From: Saccharum officinarum
Lineage: Eukaryota > Streptophyta > Magnoliopsida > Poales > Poaceae
Reading direction: 5' to 3'
Length of the DNA stretch: 64,000 bases
Assembly: GCA_020631735.1 (NCBI GenBank)
Contig: CM036168.1
Coordinates: 99,180,932-99,244,931 of the forward strand
Shown here: positions 34,650 through 45,782 of the stretch, in pieces
How positions within the stretch are numbered: position 1 is the first letter of the stretch
Layout: each line of letters starts with the position of its first letter
Notes under the pieces: model-generated
Databases searched by the model: none
The model's input: the letters and a program-made list of their open reading frames with translations, nothing else
What the model was told of the DNA's origin: nothing
Translations under genes and position numbers: made by a program

Positions 34650-34772
34650 AGCCCGTTATGGACTAAATTGAGACCCAATCAGCGAATTAGCACCTAGTTG
34701 GCACACTTTGAAAGTCCATGGACCGGGATGACACAGCGTAGAAAGTTCAAGGACCAGAAATGGACTTTACTC
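34650..34772 (-). repeat. Right terminal inverted repeat of the MULE
   Basis: Inverted partner of 30629-30753; the outer end reads GGACTTTACTC. Confidence 0.85.
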
Positions 34773-34781
34773 TAAATTATA

Positions 34782-36299
34782 TACCGATGAGAGTGGGCCT
34801 TTTGCGTGCAGGTGTTGTAATTACGTCATAATAGAGTAGTTATAATTAGCCGTGCTCATTTAATGTTTGGCCTTTTCTATTGCTGAAGATATCGCCGGCG
34901 AGTGACGGTGCTCCACCGGAGTGATATATAAAACACTTCGCAAAGAGGCCGGGAAGATGTGAAAGGCAACAGAACATGACTTGTCGCTACAGACATGTAC
35001 AATGGCCTGCACGGCTGCACCCCAAGGGCCCAAGTACACTCCACTAATAATTCTCATTATTGCTTTGCTGTTGTAATAAAGATAATGGATACATGATATT
35101 GCGTCTCTACTGTGACTCATCAGAGCCGCCCTGGATATACACGCACTCCATTATACCGTCTTCCCACGGAAGACGAAGACCTGCCAAAGATGTATAGTTG
35201 CCCTACATGGCCGAACGCCAGCTGCCCTGCCCTATCAACAGGGCACCAGCACCACCGTCAGCACCCGTTGTAGTTTTCGCCGTTGTCGCCGGTGAAGCCG
35301 AGGTATTTGCCGTCGCCGGTGAAGCCGAGTTGGAACGCTGCATGGGCTACATGGCAGCTGCGTCAGGCCAATGTTGGGGGTAGAAACTAGAGAGGGACAC
35401 CCCTGGTGACGGGTCCTCCATGGAAGATGCTGGATGAGGATGCATATATAGAGAGCTTGAGGCTTCTTCCGGCGAGTGGAAGCTTAGGTGGTGGACTGCC
35501 TTTTCACAGGCCAAAATGAGGTATCTTCCTTAGCATATTCTTAGAGCACATGGAAACACCTCCCCTTTCCCTGTTCCATGCTTTGCTTCGCTTTGGAGTA
35601 TTCATAGGATATTCCATGCCTTCGTGTGCCTTTCTCTAGATGTAGAATTAGAATTGGAGTGGCTTGACGAAGCATGGGCTGGAAAGCAGCTGTTAGCTGT
35701 GATCAAAGTGGAAGAGCCTTGCGTTGCATGTATATATACCAGCTTTATTCGTCTAGCTGCGTAGCAGCCGGTAATGGTCTGCCCCTAACGCCCGTTTAAT
35801 TTGCTCGTTACGCCGCGAGGCCGTCAGTACTGCGTACCAACGTCACTAAAAAAAAGGAATAATCATATAAATATACTTTTTTCGAAAAGGTTAGGTTATT
35901 AATTGTAGAGAAAAGAAAAGAACATAAGCTTGCATTGCAGCCGCGTCATGGTGGTGTTGATGAGCGTTGACGATGTGAGTCGGTGTGAAGTCGACATGCA
36001 CCAAGGTTAGGTAACTCAATATTTTTTTGTTTTAATTACCACGAAATACACCGGTCACGATATGGTAGCTCGAGGCTCGAGCAACGCTGCATGTCTGCAA
36101 CTTACAAATCGAAGTGGCTGCCCAGCCCATGATCAGGAACATACACGATCCACCAGGAAACCGCAGCGGCGCAAACCCCATACAAAAGCCCAACCCCCGT
36201 AAGCCCATACACAACTGAACTGTTCCCACGATCTCTCCGAAATCCGAATAGATCCACCCCGCTGTGAATCGATTATTCGATTCTCCGCAATGGCTTCGG

Positions 36300-36351
<52 letters not shown>

Positions 36352-37061
36352 GTTTTTCGCCTGCGTGTCGCTGAGATTCAACAGCAACCATCAACGACCT
36401 ACTGCAGCTCATCAAGGCCGAAGCCGATCGGTGGATCCAGGCCGGAGCAGGAGGACTAGCAGCTTTGGCGCAGACCTAGCGATGCAACGCTCCAGCTTGA
36501 ACTCAGGGTTGTTAGTTTCAAAAATGTAGCGCTAAGAGAAAACTAACGGCTGGCAACGGCATTCTTCTAATATAAACTCTTCATTTTCTAAAACAATGAT
36601 ATACATACTCGTGTGTATTCGAGAAAAAAAAAGGAAAAAAAAGTCGAGGTGGCCGGCTGCGAGAGCGATGGCTGCGCTGCCGCCCGCCAGCTATTTGTTC
36701 CATTTGCTAGATTTATAGCAGATTATGAATAGTGTGACACTGTGGCTTGCTTGCTATTGTGTGGATTTGCTGGTAGATGAACTTATCAAAAGTGATCATA
36801 CGATACGCATGTCAAAACTGCAATTGATTGTCCGTCGCCTTTGATTTTGTTACCGATGAACAAGCTTCTTCTTTACGAAAAATTTCGATATTTAACACTT
36901 CCACATATCTCACTTCTTTTAGGACTCAATTTACACGTCCTTTGAAATATAACTTTGGACCTACAAGTTCTTTTGATTTCAGGTTTTTCTTTTTCTTTCC
37001 CAATTTTCTTTTAATTTCTCCTGCGAGGCATCTAAGGAGACCAAAATACCCCTACGCATAT
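34782..37061. other. Intergenic, no supported gene
   Basis: Contains short ORFs only. A perfect (CT)23 microsatellite sits at 36302-36347. I see no repeat ends or RNA genes. Confidence 0.45.
36302..36347. repeat. (CT)23 microsatellite
   Basis: 46 bases of uninterrupted CT. It creates spurious Ser-Leu and Arg-Glu ORFs on both strands. Confidence 0.97.
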
Positions 37062-37070
37062 AACTAGAAA

Positions 37071-38143
37071 CGACACTGCTAGCACTCGGACGTTTAGACG
37101 AACGGGGCGTCCGGGCATCCACGCCTGCAGTCTGTTTCCCGCGCCATTTTGCGCATCCACGTGAGGCCGGCCGCCCAGAGGCACCCGTCCGAGAGTTGCC
37201 TCAAGCCGCCGCTAACCACTGCTACAGGGCGTGATTTGCCTGCTGCCATTAACCGCCGTGAAGGTGAGAAACATTGCCGGAGATATGATCCACACTGGAC
37301 AGATAGAGATCGGTTGGACTCGTTCGATCTACTTTTAAAACATTCAGATGCAACACTTGCAACATACAAAAGAAGTTTGACGAAATATTTGAAACATGCT
37401 TCTGAAATACTCGTAAAAATATCTGAAAAACACTTGAAAACCATTGTAAACATACGCAATATCCAGATAAAATACATACAATATATGTGTGAAACATATG
37501 CAACACCCAGATAAACACACTTGCAACATATGTTCGAAAACATAGATGAAACATCAGGAACAGACCTTTGCAACATACGTGTACAACCATTGCAACATAT
37601 GCAACATCCCGATCTAATTTTACAACATCCATTTGAAACAATTGTAACATACTTCAGAAACATGTGAAACACTTGGAACATACGCTTGCAACGTATGTTT
37701 TTCGCCCTTCTTCTTCTGTGCATCGCAGAGCAGAGCGGGGAACAATCGAGTTAGGCCAGCCGGCGACAGAGGATGGTGGCGCGGTCTGGCGGCATCCAGC
37801 TGCGCATGCGCCCTACCTGGCCTGAGTCCAGCCAGCACCGGCCCCCTCTCCTGGCTGCCTAGCCTGGGCATGGCGGAGGACGGGGCATGGCATGGCGCGG
37901 CGAGGGAAGGAGGCGCCGTGGGGGATGGCGGCGGCGCGGCGGAGTGGGGCGAGCAGATGCAACTGTGAAGCCGCGACGACCGCAGTGAGTGGGGGAATTT
38001 CTGTCGCAACGTGCTCAGTAGATAGTAGAGAGATGGGGGAGAGCATAGAGGGGAGCAGGTCGGCTGCCTGTGGGGCCAGACCGCTGCACAGGGCCGGGAA
38101 CGCGGCCTCCAGACGAACGGACGCCCACTCTTGGGCATTACCA
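37071..38143. mobile_element. Non-autonomous MULE-type element (1073 bp)
   Basis: Flanked by identical 9-bp repeats AACTAGAAA (37062-37070 and 38144-38152). The ends are degenerate inverted repeats containing GCGTCC/GACGAACGG words. Bases 37330-37700 are a loose array of GAAACAT and GCAACAT words; 37740-38140 is GC-rich. It has no transposase. The 9-bp duplication supports the Mutator superfamily; the weak terminal repeats lower confidence. Confidence 0.68.
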
Positions 38144-38245
38144 AACTAGAAATTCTGCCCCAGCTTTGACTCCGGTGGCCCGCTGTCTAACGCAGTCGCC
38201 TCACTGGTATGATTTAGGAGAAAATTAGATCACTTCCCCTTCAAT

Positions 38246-38765
38246 CACTAGTACACAGGTGGGCTTCAATCCCGGCTGGGAACTGGGTTTTAATCCCGGT
38301 TTTTCCAACCGGGATTGCGGATTTGGGCCTTTAGTCCCGGGTCACGCAACCGGGACTAAAGCCCATCCTCATAACTAAAAAAATAATTTAAATCCTGAGA
38401 GACTGCTCTTGCAGTGCGTGAGATTTGAACACAAGACCTCTTGCCTCGCGCGTAGCTTCCTTACCAACTGAACTGCACACCACATCTGACAAAGTTCTGG
38501 ACGCTCTCCTTTTGAATTCACTCGTGGGGGACCTTTAGTTCCGGGTGGAAGACCTTTAATCCAGGTTTGTAATACCAACCGGGACTAAAGGTTCCACCAA
38601 CCCATACTAAAGGATGACTTGTAGTCCCCGTTACTGTTACCAACCGGGATAAAAGGGTCTTTGGTGCCTGTAAAATTTAGGCACGGGACTAATGCTCACA
38701 TTAGTTCCGGATCACAACACAATCGAGACTAAAAGTACGAAGAGAAAATCGTTTCTCTACTGGTG
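38246..38765. mobile_element. CACTA-type MITE
   Basis: Begins CACTAGTACACAGG and ends TCTCTACTGGTG, i.e. CACTAG / CACCAG termini. Flanked by the 3-bp duplication AAT (38243-38245 and 38766-38768). The inside has several inverted TTTAGTCCCGG / CCGGGACTAAAG words, characteristic of CACTA-derived MITEs of grasses. It carries a tRNA-like segment at 38411-38483. Confidence 0.85.
38411..38483 (-). other. tRNA-like segment inside the CACTA MITE
   Basis: On the minus strand it shows a degenerate A box (CAGTTCAGTTGGTAAGG), a variable middle, a B box-like TGTTCAAATCTC and complementary outer ends (GTGTGC / GCACTGC). It looks like a decayed tRNA-derived insert, not a working tRNA. Confidence 0.5.
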
Positions 38766-41062
38766 AATCCTCATGGAGAATGGGTTAATCCAAATCAGTA
38801 CTAACTGGTCTGAACACGTGCTATCTGCACTTTAAACTGGACGAATTCATGTTCATTAGTTTATTCATCCCCTTGCGTTTATTTAACTCATTCTGCTTTT
38901 TTTTTATCCATCTTCTTGCGTTTATGTTGGTGTATTCTGTGACCTATTGAAAACACTGGGAAATTCTGACAGCCTTACAACTGAACCTGCATGCTTGGCA
39001 CTATTGCAGTCATCAACATGTTAGCATTCGTTCAAAAAAGAAGAAGAAGAAGAAAAAGAAGAAGGCATGTTAGTTAAATTGAAAAGGATGAAACATTAAG
39101 CTTGACAAATAACATCTTTATAAACACCAAGGTCCTGTTTGGATGTAACGGAAATGTATACACCTGTATAGTGTTTACACTTGTATTTTCATGTGCACAA
39201 GAAAACCAATGAAAATTATCCGCTTGTAAAGTGTTGTTTGGAAGCACAGTAACAGTATGACTGTTTCACTGCCCAGCCGTGGCCACAGGCAGTGCAGTCT
39301 TGCACGCGACGTCCAGAAAGGGCACCCTGCACTAGATTGTCCCACCATGCTCTGGTGCGTGCAGCAGAGTGTTCTTTTTTCAATCAATAAAATTACAAGT
39401 TCTGAACAAGAAGTTAAAATAAGGAAAAACACTGAGCTGCTGCTGACTGCAGTGTGACATGGAGCATATAGAAAATTCGAAAACAAAACATGTTCAAGCT
39501 GAAAGTTAAACAAAATTCATATCCAACAAGGAGCCAAAATTCGATATAGTTCCTTCAAATAGGATCCAACAAAGTTGGCATGCTCGGATTGCTCTTCTAA
39601 GCTCAAATACAAGGACATAAATAATGTTTAAAAACAGTTGACTGATGGTTGAAGGAACTGCTAGCATCAAACCATGTTGTGTGACTGCATACCCCTCCAC
39701 CGGTAAATGCTTCGATTTTGCATGATCTTTAAATATTGCCGCGACTAACCTGCAAAATATATAGAAATTTAGCTAGCGGCATTACCCCAAGTGTAAGACA
39801 ATGGCTACAGAAAGAGAAAGAGAGCTTCATAACAAAATGGGAATGGCTACAGAATTCTTCCGAAGATAACATAATTGCATTTCAATGGTGGTGATCATCA
39901 CCTCCTGATCATCATGCCAAACAGATCAAAACCAAGCCTGGTGTACCTAACTGCTAACCAAGAGTTTGGTAAATTTGATATAAGGGGCAGACCCAGTGCC
40001 AGAGGTTCCCACACGAGTGGGGTCTGGGGAAGGAATAACCGAAGCAAAGTCTTACCCCCGCAGAAATTCTGCAGAGAGAAGAAATCTAGTACTTCTTACT
40101 AGTAGTTTAGGAGCACAAAGTCCAAAGCTGAAAACAAGGAAGAGATTCCATATTCTACTCCAATTTGATGTGGCCATGAAAGCTGCAATGCAACAGCCAG
40201 CAGACAATATCAGCTTAGCCTACATCACAGTTGCCTGACAACAAAACCAAGCCTGCAAGACTGCACCCAGTTTCTCTCCTTCACTAAGCCTCACCCTCAC
40301 ATGATGCTGAAACCACACCAAGATAATTTTATAGTAGAAAGCATCAGCACATCATCAAGCCAGTGGTTTTCCCATAAACAACTCTGCCTGTCAGCATCTA
40401 ACCCTGTCCTAAATCGGATCAGAAGGATCCCACTCAAGCCCCCAAAAAAGGCCCATTCCTGATCATCACCTCCTGATCATCATGGTGGTGATCTGTTTGG
40501 CATCAGAATTTGTCTGCCACTGTGTTGTACTAGGAGTAATGAGTGGAAGAGAGCAGTAGTTTCTTCTCTGGAGGCAGGCAACAGGCATGCATGCAATGTA
40601 GGAGTATCAGTTTTGGGATTAGGATGGTGATCTTGTGCGCTATATATACTAATTAATTGCATATGGATAATAACCCATGATCTCTGCATGATTCGGAAAA
40701 AAAAGAAGAGCCCTACTAATTACTATACTGCTATACTTGAGTAATGTATGCCTGTTCTACAATTGTTTGATGGAGATGGAGATATAAGCATATAACAGTA
40801 ATGTATTAGCGCTACTACTCATTCACATGAAAGGAAGCCAACAAGGCACTATCAATGCTGTAGAGAAATGATTGAGGCAATATAAGAATATTTGGATGGC
40901 CAATAGATTTTCGAATATGAAAAAAGGCAAACTTACTTGCATTTGATAAAGTTCAAAGCTTGTTCACTTCTTTAGTCAGCCACAAGGCTCGGAGTCTTGT
41001 TTCGTAGCCTAGAAATATCTCTCTGTTTAGAGGATCCTTGAAAACCTCAGCAGCTTGGATCT

Positions 41063-41317
41063 TTACATCATCTGACAAATCCGTGCCTCCATTCGAAGAT
41101 TATGATAAGATCGGCTTTGATGGCCCTCAAGAAGTTCACAAGTATACTCCGCACCGCTAAGCTTCGATGTATGGCACGGTGTTTTAGCTCTACTAGAAGC
41201 TGCAGATAATGCTGGAAAAATAAGCATAATTATTTCTTCATCTTCTTCCTCAGAATCGGTTTCAGTTCTTGTATCCTCTTCGATATCCATCGGATGAATG
41301 TATCTACTAGCATTCAT
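41063..41317 (-). pseudogene. PIF/Harbinger transposase N-terminal fragment
   Basis: 84 codons. The N-terminus has an acidic stretch (TETDSEEEDEEII). It is followed by CHTSKLSGAEYTCELLEGHQ and SYHNLRMEARICQMM, the conserved block that precedes the DDE domain in PIF/Harbinger transposases. A stop at 41063 ends the frame. The next 130 bases of minus strand still read as a short open frame (EVFKDPLNREIFLGYETRL), but no DDE domain follows. The transposase is thus a remnant, and movement would have needed help from elsewhere. Confidence 0.7.
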
Positions 41318-42277
41318 AGTCCAGAGAAGAATAGTATATAAATAAGGAATCTGATGGCATAAATTAGAAAGTTATACCAAAAAAACATAGGAGATGAATG
41401 GGCTATATGAGTCCTACTATATACCACGTGTTCTAAGGAGAGAACAAGGGAGGGAACTATGTTCTGTACACATGCTTCTATACAAATCTATCACTGTGTT
41501 CTACTAAAGAGAAGTGCTATGAATGTGTTGGCATCTCACATCCATTTCTACTTGTTGTAGACACACTGTCCAGCCCAGCGAGCTGATACTTGTGTGTAGG
41601 GTGGGCAGAGATAAAGATCGAGAAGGAACACATCAAGATGGCCATGCTTGTTAAATAACTAATTATACAAAGTCCTGTCAAGATCTTCCTATATAAAGAC
41701 ATGTCAAGATCTTCCTATACAGTATGGAAAACAAAGGGGTCTTCAAATAACTAATATTTGAAAGTAGCATGGCTTCTATTCTTTTCAGATTTTGGCTCTT
41801 TCTATGAAAAAAACGTATGCTGCAGGAGCATACATACTGTACACAGGGCGGCAGTGCGGATAGTAGACGGTTCTGCAGCTTTGAAATCAGTCTCAGCACA
41901 ATGGAAGTATAGTGTATAGTAGTAGTACTAGTGTTTTCACATGTGAAAGTAGACGCCGTTGTGAAGTGTGTCTGAAACAACAAGCAACATTCGGGCTAGG
42001 AGTACTCCTCTATTGGAGTTCAGAAAATTCAGAAGTTTTATTTTCAGTGTGTGAGTTGCATTCATTCAAATTCAGTGTAGAGATAGAGTGATGGATCGGC
42101 GATGCAGGGAGGAAATGAAAATTGAAAGATGCACTTCCTTTCTTCCTCCTGTCCATCTAGCCACAATAAAAACTCAGAGCCCAATGCAGATGCAACAGTG
42201 CAGTAGCAGTGCACTGTCAACACGTTTGACATCAATTTCGTAACCTACCTACTGTAGGCTTTAGTTCCTTATGAAAC

Positions 42278-42566
42278 TGTTAGCAGGAGGTTTGGGAAGA
42301 GAGAGGAGGAATGCTTGGGAAAGGGGAAGAACAGGTAGCGAGGAAGAGTTCTTCGTATTCAGTCGAATCGAGTTTACAGAATAATGTTCATGTCCTCTCT
42401 CTCCCACTCCGTATGCCTAAATACAACCAGCTACTTCGTCCATTCAGCACCAGACAACTTGGAGTTGGGCTTCTTTTTTCTCTTGGGCCGGCCCGTAGCG
42501 TCCACATCACCTCCTGCCGGGGCCAAGTCATTTAGCTCACCCGGTGTATCCTCTGGGTGGCTGACA
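42278..42566 (-). repeat. 3' LTR of the short gypsy derivative (289 bp)
   Basis: TGTTAGCAGG...GGCTGACA. The polyprotein frame runs from the interior into this LTR and ends inside it, at 42431. Confidence 0.92.
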
Positions 42567-44241
42567 TTCCCCTCCTCTTGTGACACGGCGTGTCCCCACG
42601 CCGGAGCTCTCGGAAACTGCTGGCGAAGAGCTTCAAGTGGCTCCCAAGTGGACAGGGCTGGCGGCATATGCGACCACTGAACCAGACCCTGCTCCACGGG
42701 AGTGTCACCAGCAGACAAGCGCTTCTGAAGGATTGCCACCGGAACCTAAAACTCAGTCAAGTCAGAAGGTAATGCTGCAACAGTGGGATGGGCACCTGGG
42801 GACTTCTTCAACTGAGAGACGTGAAAAACCGGATGAACTGAAGATAAGGCCGGTAACTCCAGACGATAAGCGACATTGTCAATCTTTTCAAGCACACGAA
42901 ACGGGCCAAAGAAGCGAAATGCCAATTTCTAACTCGAACGGGCAGCCAAGGAACTCTGGACGTAAGGTTGGAGTTTGAGGAATACCGAGTCACCGACGTC
43001 GAAGCTGCGGTCCAGACGCCCCTTGTCAGCCTGGCGCTTCATGCGCTGCTGGGCACGAAGCAAGTGCTGCCTGAGCAGCGAATGCATTAGCGCGCGTTCC
43101 TCTATCTAGGCTGAAACAGTAGGTGGTGCCGAAACAGATGACAGGTCCAGACCCAAATGGCGCGGAGGATAACCATACAACACCTCAAACGGCGAGCGGC
43201 CATGAGCAGAATGAGTGCTAGAGTTGTACCAGAATTCCGCAGCTGTCAACCACTGAGACCAACGGCGAGGGCAGGCATGGACTTCTCCAGGCACCGGTTT
43301 ACCCGTTCGGTCTGCCCGTCGGTTTGCGGGTGATATGCTGAACTCATTTGCAGCTGAACACCGGCAAGGCGGAACAGGGACTGCCAAAATTTACTTGTGA
43401 AGACTCGGTCTCTGTCAGAGATGATTGCCAAGGGCAGACCATGGAGGCGGTAGATGGCGTCCATAAAGAGCTTAGCAACAGAGTCTGCTGAAAACGGGTG
43501 GCGCAAGGGCAGAAAATGGGCATATTTCGAGAATTTGTCGACCACCACGAGTACATCATTTGCCGAACCAGACAATGGAAGGCCCTCCACGAAATCCAAT
43601 GAAATCACTTCCCAGGTAGTTGACGGCACCGGCAGCGGTTGTAACAAGCCGGGATAGCAGGACCGATCAGGCTTAGCTTGAAGGCAGACAACACATGCTT
43701 GGACATACTGAAGGACATCAGCTTTCATTTTGGGCCAATAGAAGAGCTGATGCACTTTCTGTAGGGTTACTGGAGCTCCAGAATGCCCACCCACCGGGCT
43801 GTTATGCAAAGCTGACAGGACTCTAGCCTGAAGTACCTTGTTGTTCCCAAGCCAGATGCGTCTCTTGTATAAGATGACACCATTGTGGAGTGAGAACGGG
43901 GCAGATTCCTCAGATTGTAGCGCCAGCTTAGCTAACAAGGACTGAGCATCGGTGTCCGAGGAATACCACTGCTGGAGTTCAAGCAACCAGTCGTGAACTG
44001 GAGAAGATATGGCAAGCACCTCAACATTGTGTGGACGGCGGGAAAGAGCATCCGCGACACCATTGTCAGACCCCCGACGATACTGAATCTTGTAACGCAG
44101 CCCGAGCAACTTGGTGAAAGCCTTTTGTTGCCACGGCGTATGAAGCCGCTGCTCATTCAAGTGAACCAGGCTGCGGTGATCTGTGTGAATGAAAAAATCA
44201 TTCTGCAGAAGGTAATGCCGCCACTGATCAACAGCCATCAC
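42431..44241 (-). pseudogene. RNase H end, integrase and chromodomain of the short gypsy derivative
   Basis: The first frame (43246-44241) starts directly after the primer site, at the end of RNase H (HTDHRSLVHLNEQ, then NGVADALSRR). It continues with the integrase HHCC finger (LHNSPVGGH...CVVCLQAK), the core aspartates in LDFVEGLP and IISDRDRVF, and AYHPQTDGQTERVNRCLEK. It then shifts near 43250 to a frame reading FWYNSSTHSAHGRSPFEVLY (to 43106). The last frame (42431-42739) is a chromodomain-like tail (QGLVQWSHMPPALSTWEPLE) that ends inside the 3' LTR with a basic KRKKKP patch. Catalytic residues of integrase are present, but the frames are broken. Confidence 0.85.
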
Positions 44242-44268
44242 GATCGAACGAGGAATCTGATACCAATT

Positions 44269-44555
44269 TGTTAGCAGGAGGTTTGGGAAGAGAGGAGGAA
44301 TGCTTGGGAAAGGGGAAGAACAGGTAGCGAGGAAGAGTTTTTCGTATTCAGTCGAATCGAGTTTACAGAATAATGTTCATGTCCTCTCTCTCCCACTCCG
44401 TGTGCCTAAATACAACCGGCTATTTCGTCCATTCAGCACCAGACAACTTGGAGTTGGACTTCTTCTTTCTCTTGGGCCGGCCCGTAGCGTCCACATCACC
44501 TCCTGCCGGGGCCAAGTCATTTAGCTCACCCGGTGTATCCTCTCGGTGGCTGACA
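44269..44555 (-). repeat. 5' LTR of the short gypsy derivative (287 bp)
   Basis: TGTTAGCAGG...GGCTGACA, the partner of 42278-42566, with the primer site just inside it. Confidence 0.92.
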
Positions 44556-45782
44556 GAAACATATGTGAATTTAGAAGCTGAACACAAATCTCAGAGATCT
44601 TTACCATTCTAAAAAATCTCTCCATCAGAGGTCAGAAACTGAAATACATATCATTTGGTTCAGGCCCCTACTCTCAACTCTCAAAGTATTACATACTATG
44701 TACTCGATAAAAAATACCGGCATGAATGAACAAGATGCGTTTGGTTCATCTAACAAGCACCTAACACAGGTTGATTCATATCATTAACTAGCTTAGCTAC
44801 TGTGGGTATTGCAATAGAGAAGTTTGACTAAGAAATTGTGAGACACGGAACATCGCACGAAGCTTACCTCTGTGTTTAGCCGCGGACCAAGCCTCTTCAC
44901 CGCCGATCCGTACCTCACTAGATCGTCCTCGCTCGCGCTGTCCGAGACGAACCCAGTTCGTCGTCGATCTTGATGTCTCCTGCCTGGCGCGTCCTTGCGT
45001 GGATGAGGTCGCAGATCCGGCTCGAGCGCTCGCTTCAGGCTTCCGGCGGCGAGGTGAGCAGCCGTCGAGGAGTAGTTGGGGGAGGGGGAGGGACCGGCGG
45101 GGTGAGTTGGGGGCGGCGCCGGCGGCGGCGGGGAGGGGGGGGGGGGGGTGGCGAGCAGCCGTCGAAGAAGAAACCCTCCCCTCGCGGTCGCGGCCGAGGG
45201 GCTCGACTCGAGTTGCGCTTGCGCCCGATACTTCTCGTTTTTTTTTTTTTCAGACCTCAGGAGATTGACATTTTTTTACACCGGTTTTGGCCAAACCGAA
45301 CTTAAAAAGGTGGGCTTACCGGTCATCCAAACAATAAATTTTAGCGTGCGTCAGAAAAAAAAAGCAGGACCCTATAATTTACAGGTGTTTTAACCCAATT
45401 ACCGGACGTCCAAACAGCACGTAAGAGTACACAGTGGTAAATAAAAAAAAAGAGTACAAAGTGGTGCAGGACTCTCCTAGTTTGTTGGTAAATGCTCACC
45501 GCTCAGTGAAGCATACAATGATTTAATTTAGTACTATTTACAACACGGAAAAGACGTAAGAGTTCACCTCTATTATTTTCTTCAAAACTACCCTGGCCTA
45601 AGAAGATACAGTTTACAACATATAATGATCTAACAGGTCTCTTTTACTCGAAAGGAAATGGGTGAACCCAAAAGGTAACAATGGAACAGTACACCAAGAT
45701 GAGCAGAAACAAAACAAACAACCACCATGAAAGAACAAGATCTATCATCTATGTGCAGTCTAACGCAAAGAAGGCTCAACTA

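Larger units (their letters stand above)
30629..34772 (+). mobile_element. Mutator-like element (MULE), 4144 bp, with transposase remnant
   Basis: Flanked by identical 9-bp target duplications TAAATTATA (30620-30628 and 34773-34781), the Mutator hallmark. Terminal inverted repeats start GAGTAAAGTC. They match with few changes for about 70 bases (to the CTTTCAAAGTGTG words) and more weakly to about 125 bases (GGGTCTCAA..TTAG.CCAT.ACGGG). Inside is a plus-strand MuDR-type transposase pseudogene. The 3' third (33500-34300) is non-coding, and 34380-34600 is a GC-rich piece next to the right repeat. Confidence 0.92.
42278..44555 (-). mobile_element. Short-LTR gypsy chromovirus deletion derivative (2278 bp), Reina-like
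   Basis: Two LTRs (42278-42566 and 44269-44555) differ by seven substitutions and one 2-bp indel. Target duplications GAAAC (42273-42277 and 44556-44560) are identical. A primer site (44256-44265, minus TGGTATCAGA) lies next to the right LTR and a purine tract (minus AGAGGAGGGGAA) next to the left one. The 1.7-kb interior has only the end of RNase H, integrase and a chromodomain; gag, protease and RT are absent. The short LTRs plus chromodomain suggest the Reina lineage (inference). It inserted as a unit, so the deletion may pre-date insertion. Confidence 0.9.
39131..45421 (-). mobile_element. PIF/Harbinger-type DNA transposon with a nested gypsy element
   Basis: The left end GGTCCTGTTTGGATGTAACGG and the reverse complement of the right end CGTGCTGTTTGGACGTCCGG match over most of 20 bases. 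Both sides then share ACACCTGTA and a second TGTTTGGA word. The flanking 3 bases are CAA (39128-39130) and TAA (45422-45424), close to the TWA target sites of PIF/Harbinger. A PIF-type transposase fragment (41063-41317) lies inside. Bases 39250-41050 and 41320-42270 hold nothing else I recognise. A 2.3-kb gypsy derivative sits at 42278-44555. Confidence 0.7.

Noticed and set aside
36032..36529. ORFs with Arg-Glu or Ser-Leu runs
   Set aside because: Produced by the (CT)23 microsatellite.
37094..37723. 209-codon minus-strand ORF rich in Cys, Tyr and Phe
   Set aside because: Encoded by the GAAACAT/GCAACAT word array of a non-autonomous MULE; composition artefact.
39886..40500. Repeated TGATCATCACCTCCTGATCATC words as element ends
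   Set aside because: Only about 25 bases are shared, partly self-complementary, and no target duplication was found.
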